Shown here one piece after another: positions 18,646 to 27,401 of a DNA stretch of 64,000 bases. Within the stretch, counting starts at the first letter, position 1. Every line of letters begins with the position of its first letter. The DNA is taken from assembly GCF_003710915.1 (NCBI RefSeq), contig NZ_RHHR01000007.1, positions 62,001 through 126,000 of the forward strand, in the 5' to 3' direction. This DNA is from Brevibacillus invocatus. GTDB lineage: Bacteria > Bacillota > Bacilli > Brevibacillales > Brevibacillaceae. The notes under the pieces are model-generated. The model made no database searches. It saw nothing but the letters and a program-made list of their open reading frames with translations, and had not been told where the DNA came from. The position numbers and the translations under genes are program-made.

Positions 18646-19422
18646 TTATCCTCCGAGCCATTTCATCATTTCTCCAAGTCCACGGAACATTTTTTCAAAC
18701 AAAGCATTCAACGTTAGCAGGAAAGCTGGCATCAGCACAATCAAAAGCAAGAAACCGGCAAGCAGCTTCAGTGGCAATCCCACGACAAAGATGTTGAATT
18801 GCGGTACTGATTTCGCCACAATCCCTAAGGAAACATCAACAAGGAAAAGGGCAACGACCAATGGTGCAGCTATCATAAATGCACTCAAGAACATCTGAGA
18901 AAATACTTTTACAGCTGTCATCATCACTTGCTCACTGCCAAAGGGTGCCCACATTCGATCCACCGGAATAATCTGATAGCTACTAATAATTCCGCGAATC
19001 AGCATGTGATGTCCGTCAATACTAAAGAAGTATAGTGTGGCTAAAATGTTTTTAAAGTTCCCTGTTACGGGTATGTAAGCCCCTGTACGTGGGTCTATCA
19101 CGTTTGCCATCGCTAAACCCATTTGCATATCCATCATCCCGCCCGCTACCTGTACAGCCGTATACATGATTTCACAAATCAAACCTAAAATGACTCCGAC
19201 AAGCACTTCCTTGAGGACGTGAATGATAAAGGTGAGATCCATCGGTACTTGCTCGACAGGCGGAACATATTGGTAACTGACCAACGCCACGATAAACCCC
19301 AGAGCAATTTTAAACTGACTTGGAACGTTACGTATGTTAAAGAACGGTGCTGCGACAAAAAAAGCAGTCATACGGACAAATACAAGCAAAAAAACGGGTA
19401 ATTGCATTAGAATCAGATTCAT
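18646..19422 (-). CDS. fliR: Flagellar export protein FliR
   Basis: Core export-gate membrane protein. 258 aa with six hydrophobic helices and the family motif ...MQMGLAMANVIDPRTG (about 112-127). Follows fliQ with a 3-nt gap and precedes flhB by 2 nt, implying coupled translation and assembly of the FliPQR-FlhB complex. Confidence 0.95.
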   Translation of the reverse strand: MNLILMQLPVFLLVFVRMTAFFVAAPFFNIRNVPSQFKIALGFIVALVSYQYVPPVEQVPMDLTFIIHVLKEVLVGVILGLICEIMYTAVQVAGGMMDMQMGLAMANVIDPRTGAYIPVTGNFKNILATLYFFSIDGHHMLIRGIISSYQIIPVDRMWAPFGSEQVMMTAVKVFSQMFLSAFMIAAPLVVALFLVDVSLGIVAKSVPQFNIFVVGLPLKLLAGFLLLIVLMPAFLLTLNALFEKMFRGLGEMMKWLGG

Positions 19423-19425
19423 ACG

Positions 19426-19695
19426 CTACCCTACAAATCGATGGAGGTTGCCAAGAATCCCCATCGCAAAATCCAACATCGTTTGCAGCATCCAAGGTCC
19501 CACCACGAGGATAATGATAAAAACGCCAACGATCTTTGGTACAAAAGCCAGCGTCTGTTCCTGAATCTGAGTCGTTGCCTGAAAAATGCTCACCATCAAA
19601 CCGATCAAGAGGGCGATCCCGAGTGCAGGTGCTGCCACTATAAGGATGGTATAAACAGCGCTTTGGGCAATTTGCATCAGCAGTTCTTGTGTCAT
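19426..19695 (-). CDS. fliQ: Flagellar export protein FliQ
   Basis: 89-aa, two-helix hairpin subunit of the export gate. The ALLIGLMVSIFQATTQIQEQTL segment is diagnostic. ATG 19695 is preceded by AAGGAGGT; a longer reading frame would start inside fliP. Confidence 0.95.
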   Translation of the reverse strand: MTQELLMQIAQSAVYTILIVAAPALGIALLIGLMVSIFQATTQIQEQTLAFVPKIVGVFIIILVVGPWMLQTMLDFAMGILGNLHRFVG

Positions 19696-19726
19696 GCCTC
19701 TACCTCCTTGTGCGTGCCCTTCGGAA

Positions 19727-20491
19727 TTAGCCAAAACTGGTAAGCAGTGATTTTACGACGAGATACCAGCCATCCACCATGATGAAGAGAAGAATCTTGA
19801 ACGGCAATGAAATCATGACTGGCGGAAGCATCATCATCCCCATCCCCATTAAAATGCTGGAAATGATCAAATCGATCATAAGAAAAGGGATGAAGATCAT
19901 AAATCCGATTTGAAACGCTGTCTTCAATTCACTGATGGCATACGCCGGAACGAGTGCGGTGAGCGGAATATCCTCGATCGTTGTCGGCCTTTCCGCCTTC
20001 GCATACTCCAGGAAGAGAATCAAATCCTTTTCCCGTGTTTGCTTGGCCATGAATTCTTTAAAAGGAATAATCGCAGCATTTAGTGCCTGATCCTGTGTAA
20101 GCTGCCCCTGCATAAAGGGCTGTACAGCCGTTTCATTGACCTGTGCAAACGTAGGAGCCATGATGAAAAAGGTCATGAACAAAGCCAGTGCAATCAACAC
20201 CTGGTTGGGTGGCATTTGTTGCGTCGCCAATGCATTGCGAACAAATGACAGGACGATGACAATCCGGGTAAAGCTGGTCATCAGTAGCAATATAGCGGGT
20301 GCAACGGATAGGACTGTCAATATCAGCAACAGTTGTATTGCCGAGGATGTCTCCTGTGGAGTGCCAGTCCCACCGCCTATTTGCAAATCAATGGTTGGAA
20401 TAAGCGGTGTGCCCACTGGAGCTGCCAAGACCATATTTGGTATCGCCAGCAACATGAAGGCCATCACCAGCAGCTGCCAAAAAAGTTTCAT
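19727..20491 (-). CDS. fliP: Flagellar export protein FliP
   Basis: 254-aa polytopic export-gate protein. A cleavable signal peptide (about residues 1-22, ending ...MVLAAP), then a motif SFTRIVIVLSFVRNALATQQ (about 70-90) and IPFLMIDLIISSILMGMGM near the C-terminus, all FliP hallmarks. ATG 20491 has GAGGGGA upstream. Confidence 0.96.
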   Translation of the reverse strand: MKLFWQLLVMAFMLLAIPNMVLAAPVGTPLIPTIDLQIGGGTGTPQETSSAIQLLLILTVLSVAPAILLLMTSFTRIVIVLSFVRNALATQQMPPNQVLIALALFMTFFIMAPTFAQVNETAVQPFMQGQLTQDQALNAAIIPFKEFMAKQTREKDLILFLEYAKAERPTTIEDIPLTALVPAYAISELKTAFQIGFMIFIPFLMIDLIISSILMGMGMMMLPPVMISLPFKILLFIMVDGWYLVVKSLLTSFG

Positions 20492-21162
20492 CGTGTGTCC
20501 CCTCTGTCTTGTGCTTCCTCTTTCCCCCACTCATCCTTTTGAGCAAGGTTTTGATTGCTTGCTTTCAATTGCGCGTTCATCAATTGCTGAAAGGTCTTGC
20601 CATCTACTTCAGAAGAGAAGTAAAGCTCCTCGTCTGCTTCTTTTTTCTTACCAAATGGCCACCAGGAAAACTGCTTATTTAATGGAGGAATTTCAGCGTC
20701 TGCTAAAATGACGTCTGCTTCCTCACCTGGTGGAATTTCCTTGAGCAACTGGACATTTTCACCAACGCCCACGATGTAGAGCCGCTCCCCAATCAAGATG
20801 ACTTGCAGTGTTTTCCCGTTTCCGAGAGGTGCGGCACTTATGATTTTAATCGGTCCTTGTGTCTGGCCAATCTGTCTTTTACCCAGGAATCGCAGCAAGA
20901 AATAGATCAGGACAATAATAAAGCCGAGTGAAAAGATAACTTGTACAAAATATCCCAACATATTTCCTGAATCATTACCGGGAATGGCCGCCGGCTGTTC
21001 TTCACCGGCGGGCGCATCACTCGATGTTGACTTTCCACTGTTGATCCCATCGAATACAGAGCCGCCTTCAGCTGTTGCCAAAGTCGGGAGGGAGGCGACA
21101 AGCAGCATGGTGAGACAGCAAACCCAGAAGAGTCGCGTCCCTGCATTCCAGATCTTTTTCAT
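20488..21162 (-). CDS. fliO: Flagellar biosynthesis protein FliO (FliZ)
   Basis: Membrane scaffold that stabilises FliP during export-gate assembly. 224 aa: a signal peptide (1-31), an extracytoplasmic acidic/Ser-rich linker, one transmembrane helix (about 68-92), and the cytoplasmic FliO core (PIKIISAAPLGNGKTLQVILIG). Overlaps fliP by 4 nt and cheY by one (TAATG). Confidence 0.9.
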   Translation of the reverse strand: MKKIWNAGTRLFWVCCLTMLLVASLPTLATAEGGSVFDGINSGKSTSSDAPAGEEQPAAIPGNDSGNMLGYFVQVIFSLGFIIVLIYFLLRFLGKRQIGQTQGPIKIISAAPLGNGKTLQVILIGERLYIVGVGENVQLLKEIPPGEEADVILADAEIPPLNKQFSWWPFGKKKEADEELYFSSEVDGKTFQQLMNAQLKASNQNLAQKDEWGKEEAQDRGDTR

Positions 21163-21524
21163 TAGCTCAAGGTTTTTTTGATCGCTTCCAAGACGCGATC
21201 CGCCTGGAATGGCTTCACGATGAAATCTTTTGCGCCCGCCTGAATCGCATCAATAACCATTGCTTGTTGACCCATCGCGGAACACATGATCACACGCGCA
21301 TTTGGATCCATTTTTTTGATTTCTTTCAGTGCAGCGATACCGTCCATCTCAGGCATTGTAATATCCATCGTGACGAGGTCAGGACCCAGCTCCTTGTATT
21401 TTTCCACTGCCTGTGCACCATCGCTCGCTTCACCCACAATGGTGTAGCCGTTTTTCGACAGAATTTCCTTGATCATCATGCGCATGAATGCAGCGTCATC
21501 TACGATTAGTACCTTGTTAGACAT
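21162..21524 (-). CDS. cheY: Chemotaxis response regulator CheY
   Basis: Diffusible regulator that, when phosphorylated by CheA, binds the switch. 120-aa receiver with acidic pocket Asp9/Asp10, phospho-acceptor Asp54 (VTMDITMPEMDG) and Lys in IVKPF. ATG 21524 has GGGAGGAAG upstream. Its position between fliY and fliO is that of Bacillales cheY. Confidence 0.96.
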   Translation of the reverse strand: MSNKVLIVDDAAFMRMMIKEILSKNGYTIVGEASDGAQAVEKYKELGPDLVTMDITMPEMDGIAALKEIKKMDPNARVIMCSAMGQQAMVIDAIQAGAKDFIVKPFQADRVLEAIKKTLS

Positions 21525-21562
21525 GGATAGCTTCCTCCCAATGCTTGGCAATTAATTTTGTT

Positions 21563-22903
21563 TTATTGCAATTTTTGAACACGATCGAACTGACTGATGA
21601 TATCGGTCACACGTACACCAAAGTTCTCATCAATAACGACAACTTCGCCTTTGGCAATTAACTTGTTATTTACCAAAATATCGACATGTTCACCTGCCAG
21701 CTTGTCCAACTGTATGATGGAACCTGCTGATAAGTCAAGAATTTCTCGAATCAACTTTTTCGTGCGTCCAAGTTCAACTGTAACTTGAAGTGGAATGTCC
21801 AAAAGCAAGTTTAAATTCTGCTCTTCTCCCAGTCCCATATGACCACCTCCGAGAGGCGCAAATTGCGCTGGCTTGACGTTTGCCTGATTAACCATCGGAT
21901 TACCATAGTGCTGTGGTGTTGGTGCCACAGGAGCTGCCTGATATTGTGGTGGATACGGTGCGTAACCAGGTGGTACTGCATAAGCGTCCGGGTATGCAGG
22001 CTGTCCTGGATATCCCATTGGCGGTTGTGCGTAGCCCATCGGTGGTTGCTGATACATTGGCTCTGGTTGTGCCGGAGCAACAGGTGGCGCCGCTGGTGGT
22101 GCTTGCGTTGGTGCCGCTTGTACGTGTGCAGTAGGCAATGGAAGTGGAATCGCTGGCATTTCCATTTCGGCTACTGCAGCTGCAGCCGCTTCCTCATCTC
22201 CACCCACCAGCCGATCGATCATCTTTTTCGCAAAGGCTAGCGGTAGCAATTGCATGATGTTCGAATCGATGAGCTCCCCGTGTTCCCCTACTTTTAAACG
22301 GAAGGATACCTTGACGAGTGGACTGTCGTCTTCTGAGAATGTATCTCCGCCTTTTCCTTGCGCCAGATCCATCACATCAATTCCAGGAGGCGTGATGTTG
22401 ATGAATTGGTTGAACATTGTCGACATGGAGGTGGCAGCAGAACCCATCATTTGGTTCATCGCTTCCTGAACGGCACTGATGTGAAGTTCCGACAGCTCCG
22501 TATTATCCGGACGTCCTTCACCGCCCATCATCAGATCAGCAATCACGGCTGCGTCTTCCATACGAATCACAAGCAGGTTGATGCCTTTGAACCCGTCCGT
22601 GTATTCAACATGCACAGCGACATGAGGTATCGGAAACTCGTTTTCCAGCTCATTCACACTAACCACGCTTACGGATGGTGTGGTGATGTCTACTTTTTTG
22701 CTAAGCAAGGTAGACAATGCTGTCGCTGCACTCCCAAAGGATATGTTTCCGATTTCACCCAGTGCATCCTGCTCGAACGGGGAAAGGTAATCCGTAACGT
22801 CTTGGTTAGCGACGACTGCTGTTTCTTCTTCATCATCCTCAACCAAGTTGTTAGCACGCAGCAGCGCGTCAATCTCGTCTTGAGAAAGCATGTCTCTACT
22901 CAT
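21563..22903 (-). CDS. fliY: Flagellar switch protein / CheY-P phosphatase FliY
   Basis: 446 aa. An N-terminal FliM-like CheY-P-binding peptide (MLSQDEIDALLRA), a CheC-type domain with two E-x-x-N helices (LGEIGNISFGSAATALS and AVQEAMNQMMGS), a Pro/Ala/Gln/Tyr-rich linker of about 130 residues, and a C-terminal FliN domain (about 370-446). Combines switch structure and CheY-P hydrolysis, replacing FliN in Bacillota. The second helix reads E-A-M-N. Overlaps fliM by 8 nt. Confidence 0.96.
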   Translation of the reverse strand: MSRDMLSQDEIDALLRANNLVEDDEEETAVVANQDVTDYLSPFEQDALGEIGNISFGSAATALSTLLSKKVDITTPSVSVVSVNELENEFPIPHVAVHVEYTDGFKGINLLVIRMEDAAVIADLMMGGEGRPDNTELSELHISAVQEAMNQMMGSAATSMSTMFNQFINITPPGIDVMDLAQGKGGDTFSEDDSPLVKVSFRLKVGEHGELIDSNIMQLLPLAFAKKMIDRLVGGDEEAAAAAVAEMEMPAIPLPLPTAHVQAAPTQAPPAAPPVAPAQPEPMYQQPPMGYAQPPMGYPGQPAYPDAYAVPPGYAPYPPQYQAAPVAPTPQHYGNPMVNQANVKPAQFAPLGGGHMGLGEEQNLNLLLDIPLQVTVELGRTKKLIREILDLSAGSIIQLDKLAGEHVDILVNNKLIAKGEVVVIDENFGVRVTDIISQFDRVQKLQ

Positions 22904-23891
22904 TGTGTTCCTCCCCCTCCTCTATGACTTCATCAATCTGAACGGCGATCCGACCTTTTTGCGTCCCTGGTTGTCCCAGGAATTTCAATTGCTCGCCCAC
23001 CTTAATTTTCAGCTTGTTGTCTACCGATTGATCTAGCTGAATGACATCACCTTTTTGCAGCTGCAGGAAATCACCGACCGAGATCGTCGCAGTACCCATT
23101 TCAGCAATAATAGGCAGCTTCGCAGTCTTCACTCGCTCTTCCACACGAAGGCGTTCTTCTTCATCTCGTGTTTTCTTCTGTTTGGAGAACCAGTATTGAC
23201 CAGAGAGCTTCGACATGATCGGCTCTAGTACCACGTGAGGCAAGCACAGGTTGATCATCCCGGTTGTATCACCGATCTTGGTGCTGAAAGAGATAACGGC
23301 AACGATTTCGTTGGGAGATACGATCTGCATGAACTGCGGATTCATCTCCAAGCCTTCCAAGTAAGGATCCAGTTCAATAATTTGCTTCCATGCCTCGTGG
23401 AATGTGTCAAGTGCTTTTCCGAACACTCTCTCCATCACCGTTGTTTCAATCTCCGTAAGTGCCCCCAGTTTTTCCGGAATGGCACCTTGCCCACCTAATA
23501 GTCGGTCGAGCATGGTGTAGGCGATGTTTGGATTCACTTCCAAAACCATGCGACCTTCCAGGGGTGGAGCTTCAAAAATGTTCAGGATGGTCATTTTCGG
23601 GATGGAGCGAATAAACTCGTCATACGGCAATTGATCGACGGAGGCAACCGTAATTTGCACGAAGGTACGGAGCTGAGCAGAAAAATAAGTCGTCAACAGC
23701 CTCGCGTAGTTTTCATGGATCCGCGTCAAACCGCGAATCTGATCTTTGGAAAATCGCAGGGCGCGCTTAAAGTCATATGCTTTTACCTTGCGCTCAGTCT
23801 CTTCTTTTTTCAGCTCATTGGCATCCATTTCTCCAGAAGAAAGGGCAGCCAATAACGCATCAATCTCACTTTGTGAGAGAACCTCGGCCAT
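22896..23891 (-). CDS. fliM: Flagellar motor switch protein FliM
   Basis: C-ring component that binds CheY-P through the N-terminal LSQSEIDALLAALSSGEMD. 331 aa: middle domain homologous to CheC and a C-terminal SpoA/FliN-like domain (VGDFLQLQKGDVIQLDQ). Start ATG 23891 with AGGAGGTGACG upstream. Confidence 0.97.
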   Translation of the reverse strand: MAEVLSQSEIDALLAALSSGEMDANELKKEETERKVKAYDFKRALRFSKDQIRGLTRIHENYARLLTTYFSAQLRTFVQITVASVDQLPYDEFIRSIPKMTILNIFEAPPLEGRMVLEVNPNIAYTMLDRLLGGQGAIPEKLGALTEIETTVMERVFGKALDTFHEAWKQIIELDPYLEGLEMNPQFMQIVSPNEIVAVISFSTKIGDTTGMINLCLPHVVLEPIMSKLSGQYWFSKQKKTRDEEERLRVEERVKTAKLPIIAEMGTATISVGDFLQLQKGDVIQLDQSVDNKLKIKVGEQLKFLGQPGTQKGRIAVQIDEVIEEGEEHNE

Positions 23892-23929
23892 CTATCGTCA
23901 CCTCCTTGCTATGTATGCGTACATGTCTT

Positions 23930-24385
23930 CTAGGACAACACTCGTTTGGTCGTGATTACTTGAATGATCTTGCCTTCTTGCATGACAGAACTGATTTCGT
24001 TCATGATTTTGGCTTCCAGCTTGTTGACGCCTTCTGTCCCTTTGATATCCTCTGGTGTCAGACCAGCGAGTGCTTTAATGATCACCTGATTGACTTGAGG
24101 GAGACGCTGTTCGAGTTCGGCCTTAGCTTTCGAATCTTCTGCAGTAATGGTAAAACGAACGATGATGTAATTGTTTGTCAAAAGATTGGTCGTAATTTCT
24201 CCGGTATCCACCGAGTATTCCTGCATTTCCTTCGCTGATAAGACTTTTACTTCTTTTACATCCTTGCTAGCTGTTTGCGAGGTTGGCGATAAAAAAGTCT
24301 GCCAGAGTACGAAGGAAATTACACCTAACAGAGAAATCGCGATGATAATAATTAGTGCCATGTTAAACAATCGATTTTGGAACAT
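23930..24385 (-). CDS. fliL: Flagellar stator-associated protein FliL
   Basis: 151 aa, one N-terminal transmembrane helix (about residues 8-31), then a periplasmic-side domain with the FliL pattern (VDTGEITTNLL... YIIVRFTITAED ... LPQVNQVIIKAL). Helps stator function. The gene sits between flbD and fliM. Confidence 0.92.
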   Translation of the reverse strand: MFQNRLFNMALIIIIAISLLGVISFVLWQTFLSPTSQTASKDVKEVKVLSAKEMQEYSVDTGEITTNLLTNNYIIVRFTITAEDSKAKAELEQRLPQVNQVIIKALAGLTPEDIKGTEGVNKLEAKIMNEISSVMQEGKIIQVITTKRVLS

Positions 24386-24399
24386 CGCAATGCCTCCCG

Positions 24400-24621
24400 C
24401 TATTCATTTAAATCGTCCGGTAATCTGGGTGCTCCCGTCGCCGGATGAACATTTTGATAAAAGGCTTGGACATGCTTAGCGACAGACTCCGCTGATTCCT
24501 TGACGATGTATTTTCTGTCGTTGAAAAGAGTAATTACGGTATCCGGTGTAGCCTCTACCGTTTCAATATGTGTAGCATTCAGGTAAAAGGTTGCCCCATT
24601 AAAACGTGTCAATTTGATCAC
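24400..24621 (-). CDS. swrD: FlbD / SwrD family protein
   Basis: 73-aa single-domain protein (MIKLTRFNGATFYLNATHIE) of the FlbD family; B. subtilis SwrD (YlzI) raises flagellar motor power. The start is GTG with AAAGGAG about 11 nt upstream. Lies between flgE and fliL as expected. Confidence 0.92.
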   Translation of the reverse strand: MIKLTRFNGATFYLNATHIETVEATPDTVITLFNDRKYIVKESAESVAKHVQAFYQNVHPATGAPRLPDDLNE

Positions 24622-24694
24622 TTCAACGTAATCTCCTTTCGCGTGGGAGTTGGGGAAGAGGTTCTACTCCTCCCCTTACTCAGCCACTATGCGA

Positions 24695-25516
24695 TTAACG
24701 CTTGAGGTTTACCAACTCTTCCAATACAGTGTCGGAAGTCGTAATGATACGGGAGTTCGCTTGGAATCCACGTTGTGCCACGATCATCTCCGTAAATTCT
24801 TCAGACAGGTCTACGTTGGACATTTCCAGCTGACCAGAAATGACGCTTACACGTGCTTCAGCAGCTGTAGTTGGGGTCATCGGATCTTCGTCACGAGGAC
24901 CAGCGTTCACAGTATTTTCATACAGGGAGTTTCCGATCTTTTTCAGACCACCTGGGTTGTTGAATGTCATCAGACCGATGGTATAAGGCGTATCCAGCGC
25001 ACCTGTATCATCAACAGTGGTAATCGAGCCATCTTTACCGATGGAATAGGAGATGATTCCATCCGCTTGGTTGATTTGAATGGCTCCGCCACCGGAATCC
25101 ATCAGTTTTAATCCTTGAGGGTTAACCAAGAAGCCTTGCGAATCGCGTGTAAAGTTACCAGCACGCGTGTAGTACATGGTTTCGCCATCATCAGGGCTGA
25201 CCATGAAGAAGGCATCCCCCTCGATGGAGAGGTCTGTTGGCAGGTTGGTCGTCATCGGGCTACCTGCATTGAATACAGTGTCAATGGAGGCGATGGATGC
25301 TCCCAAACCGATTTGCGTTGGGTTTGTCCCCCCTTTACCGCCATCTTCAGCTGGAGCGCTTGCACCTTGAACGTTTTGGCTCAGGATGTCCTGAAACATC
25401 ACGCGACCTTTTTTAAAGCCTACGGTATTTACGTTTGCGATGTTGTTACCAATGACATCTAGTTTCGTTTGAAATCCGCGAAGTCCGGAAATACCGGAGT
25501 ACATGGAACGCAACAT
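24695..25516 (-). CDS. flgE: Flagellar hook protein (FlgE; often annotated FlgG)
   Basis: 273 aa, full set of rod/hook family signatures: N-terminal MLRSMYSGISGLRGFQTKLD and GNNIANVNTVGFKKGR, C-terminal NVDLSEEFTEMIVAQRGFQA. The short D1 length matches the gene that B. subtilis uses as hook protein, located between the fliK region and swrD, so FlgE is preferred. Preceded by a 170-nt hairpin-rich untranslated stretch and AGAGGAGGAA. Confidence 0.9.
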   Translation of the reverse strand: MLRSMYSGISGLRGFQTKLDVIGNNIANVNTVGFKKGRVMFQDILSQNVQGASAPAEDGGKGGTNPTQIGLGASIASIDTVFNAGSPMTTNLPTDLSIEGDAFFMVSPDDGETMYYTRAGNFTRDSQGFLVNPQGLKLMDSGGGAIQINQADGIISYSIGKDGSITTVDDTGALDTPYTIGLMTFNNPGGLKKIGNSLYENTVNAGPRDEDPMTPTTAAEARVSVISGQLEMSNVDLSEEFTEMIVAQRGFQANSRIITTSDTVLEELVNLKR

Positions 25517-25686
25517 GATTTGTTTCCTCCTCTGCTTTTTCTGTGAAAAACGTCTCGACGTTTTTCATTAAAGCTGATGTGACCGCTTGCGGTTAAACAC
25601 AACAGTCATGACGTTGTGTTTGGCTACCTCTGTCGATCGGTAACCGTAGGCCTCCTCCTTGAAGGTCCAGCCTATCTTACAGTTAG
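25517..25686 (-). promoter_or_regulatory. Hairpin-rich 170-nt untranslated stretch before flgE
   Basis: Four inverted repeats in a row: 25622-25652 (GGCCTAC...GTAGCC on the minus strand), 25595-25621 (AAACACAAC/GTTGTGTTT), 25582-25593 (ACCGC-AA-GCGGT) and 25545-25566 (GAAAAACGTC/GACGTTTTTC). The last ends about 20 nt from the flgE Shine-Dalgarno. An AAGGAGGAGG at 25651-25660 has no start codon at a usable distance. No coding frame is convincing. It may be a regulatory leader, an mRNA stabiliser or the scar of a lost gene. Confidence 0.55.
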
Positions 25687-26082
25687 CTAAACAAATATGG
25701 CGCTATCGATATTGGTAAACACGTTGTCCCTCATGCTTCCATCATCTACAGCGGTGATGATCTTCCGATTCACGATGCTCACGACATAGGCCACATTGTC
25801 CATCAAGATCAACGATTCTTTGGCTCCTTTAGAAGCTGCCTTCTGCACGGCCGTTTCCAGACGTTCGATCTGCGGGGCTTCAAGCGTAATGCCCCGGTCT
25901 CGCAGTCGATTGACAGCGTGCTGGCTGAACGTAAGAGGTTTTCCTTTTACCGTTTGACCGAGCGACTCTGTCAGGTACTGTTGAAAAGTGGAGCCATTTC
26001 CAGTCGCCGATTGAGGAGCAGCCTTGGCTACGTGATTCGTTGTCGGTGGAAAGTAGGGTTGCGCCACTCGAAATTGGTTCAT
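25687..26082 (-). CDS. Flagellar operon protein (TIGR02530 family)
   Basis: 131 aa. The core FSQHAVNRLRDRGITLEAPQ and LILMDNVAYVVSIVNRKIIT (about 53-110) match the small TIGR02530 family that sits next to hook genes in Bacillota. Exact role unknown, probably hook assembly. ATG 26082 follows AAGGAGGAGGCACC. It starts only 24 nt after fliK, leaving no room for flgD. Confidence 0.85.
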   Translation of the reverse strand: MNQFRVAQPYFPPTTNHVAKAAPQSATGNGSTFQQYLTESLGQTVKGKPLTFSQHAVNRLRDRGITLEAPQIERLETAVQKAASKGAKESLILMDNVAYVVSIVNRKIITAVDDGSMRDNVFTNIDSAIFV

Positions 26083-26106
26083 GGTGCCTCCTCCTTATTT
26101 CCAAGC

Positions 26107-27333
26107 CTAAACGATGTCATCGATCTCACGTGATGTGTCCCCTGGACGGTTCCATTGGCTCGCATTTTCACTTTCGTCCACCAATGTGTCTAGTGAAAAT
26201 TCTGCTTGATCATCCTGCTGTTTTTGCTCTGATTGTTGTTCCTGCTGCTGTTTTGCCTGCTCTCGTTGCTGTTGGAAGCTGAAGCTATCCGCTTGTTGCT
26301 GTTGGGTTACCTCCAAGCGATCCACTTGCAGACCTTGTTGGCTCAATGCTGCTCGCAGCTGTACGAGCTGGTTGTCCAAGATTTCCTTACCTGCTCTTGT
26401 TTCAGCAGCAAAGTGCGCGGTAATAACGCCGTTATTCGACGTAATTGTCACGTCCACTTGTCCAAGAGACTGTGGATTCAGGATCAGCTTTGCTGTGTGG
26501 ATGCCGTTTACCTGTGTCAGATTCATCTGCTTCACAAAGATCTGAGTGACTTGCTCAGGCAGCTGATTGGCTGCTACATGCTGAGCCGGCATTTCTGCAC
26601 GCTGGAAGCTTTGAGCCACAGGAGCTGGATTTGCCGCCACCACAGGAGCCTGTCCACCAAATTGGGGAAGATTTCCAGCCTCGCTGTTTTCCTGATTGAA
26701 CAATCCGGAAGACTGTGCGGACAGTTGGACGGTTTGTGACTGGATCCCCGCTTCAGCCTTGTAAGCAGACAACCCTTGGTTGATGCGCAATGGCTGAATG
26801 GACTTGTACATGTCCTCTTGACCAACACCTTTAAGTGGCAGGGCGTCGTTTCGAACCAATTGTTGATTTCGCTTTGGATCATTCACAGCCTGTTCACCGT
26901 TCAGCTTGGCGAGAAGTGTAGCTAGCTGCTTCATTTCATCGGTCGCTGGCTCGTTTTGAGTCAATTTTGTCAGAAGCTGTTTCAGATCCTCGCCCACTTG
27001 CGGGAAGGGCACTTGAACTTTTTGCCCCAGTTGCTCAATCACCTTGCCATTATTGGCAATAAACGCTTCCAGCTCCTGATTGCCTTGGTCATTCACAGCA
27101 AGCATTTGTTGGAGGAGAGCCATCAATTCTTCAAGAGCCTTCATCTCTTCCTCACTCAACCCCTGACCGAGTAAAGCGCCTTCCTCTTCGGCCTGCATAT
27201 TCTGCAGGGCAAAACCCATTTGCAGAGAGAAAAGCTCCCCTAGACCAGATACACCTGGGCTTCCGCTCGTTCCTGCTTGCGCATTAATCGTACCAGAAGC
27301 ACCGTTTGGCAGCGAAGTATTGGCTACAATCAT
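26107..27333 (-). CDS. fliK: Flagellar hook-length control protein FliK
   Basis: Secreted ruler that stops hook growth and triggers the FlhB switch. 408 aa: a Gln/Glu-rich disordered N-terminal part, the conserved C-terminal globular domain (MNLTQVNGIHTAKLILNPQS ... GVITAHFAAETRAGKEILDNQL, about 275-350) and a Gln-rich then acidic tail. The ATG at 27333 follows AAGGAGGT; an in-frame GTG at 27342 lies inside that site. Confidence 0.92.
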   Translation of the reverse strand: MIVANTSLPNGASGTINAQAGTSGSPGVSGLGELFSLQMGFALQNMQAEEEGALLGQGLSEEEMKALEELMALLQQMLAVNDQGNQELEAFIANNGKVIEQLGQKVQVPFPQVGEDLKQLLTKLTQNEPATDEMKQLATLLAKLNGEQAVNDPKRNQQLVRNDALPLKGVGQEDMYKSIQPLRINQGLSAYKAEAGIQSQTVQLSAQSSGLFNQENSEAGNLPQFGGQAPVVAANPAPVAQSFQRAEMPAQHVAANQLPEQVTQIFVKQMNLTQVNGIHTAKLILNPQSLGQVDVTITSNNGVITAHFAAETRAGKEILDNQLVQLRAALSQQGLQVDRLEVTQQQQADSFSFQQQREQAKQQQEQQSEQKQQDDQAEFSLDTLVDESENASQWNRPGDTSREIDDIV

Positions 27334-27401
27334 CTCATTCACCTCCTTGTTTGTTTAAAATTTGTTGCTTATGATAACGACTCGAGTGACACGTGGACAC
27401 T

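Noticed and set aside
25517-25686. Possible c-di-GMP-I (GEMM) riboswitch
   Set aside because: GGTTACC- and GGTAGCC-like strings are present but the order and conserved core of the aptamer are not.
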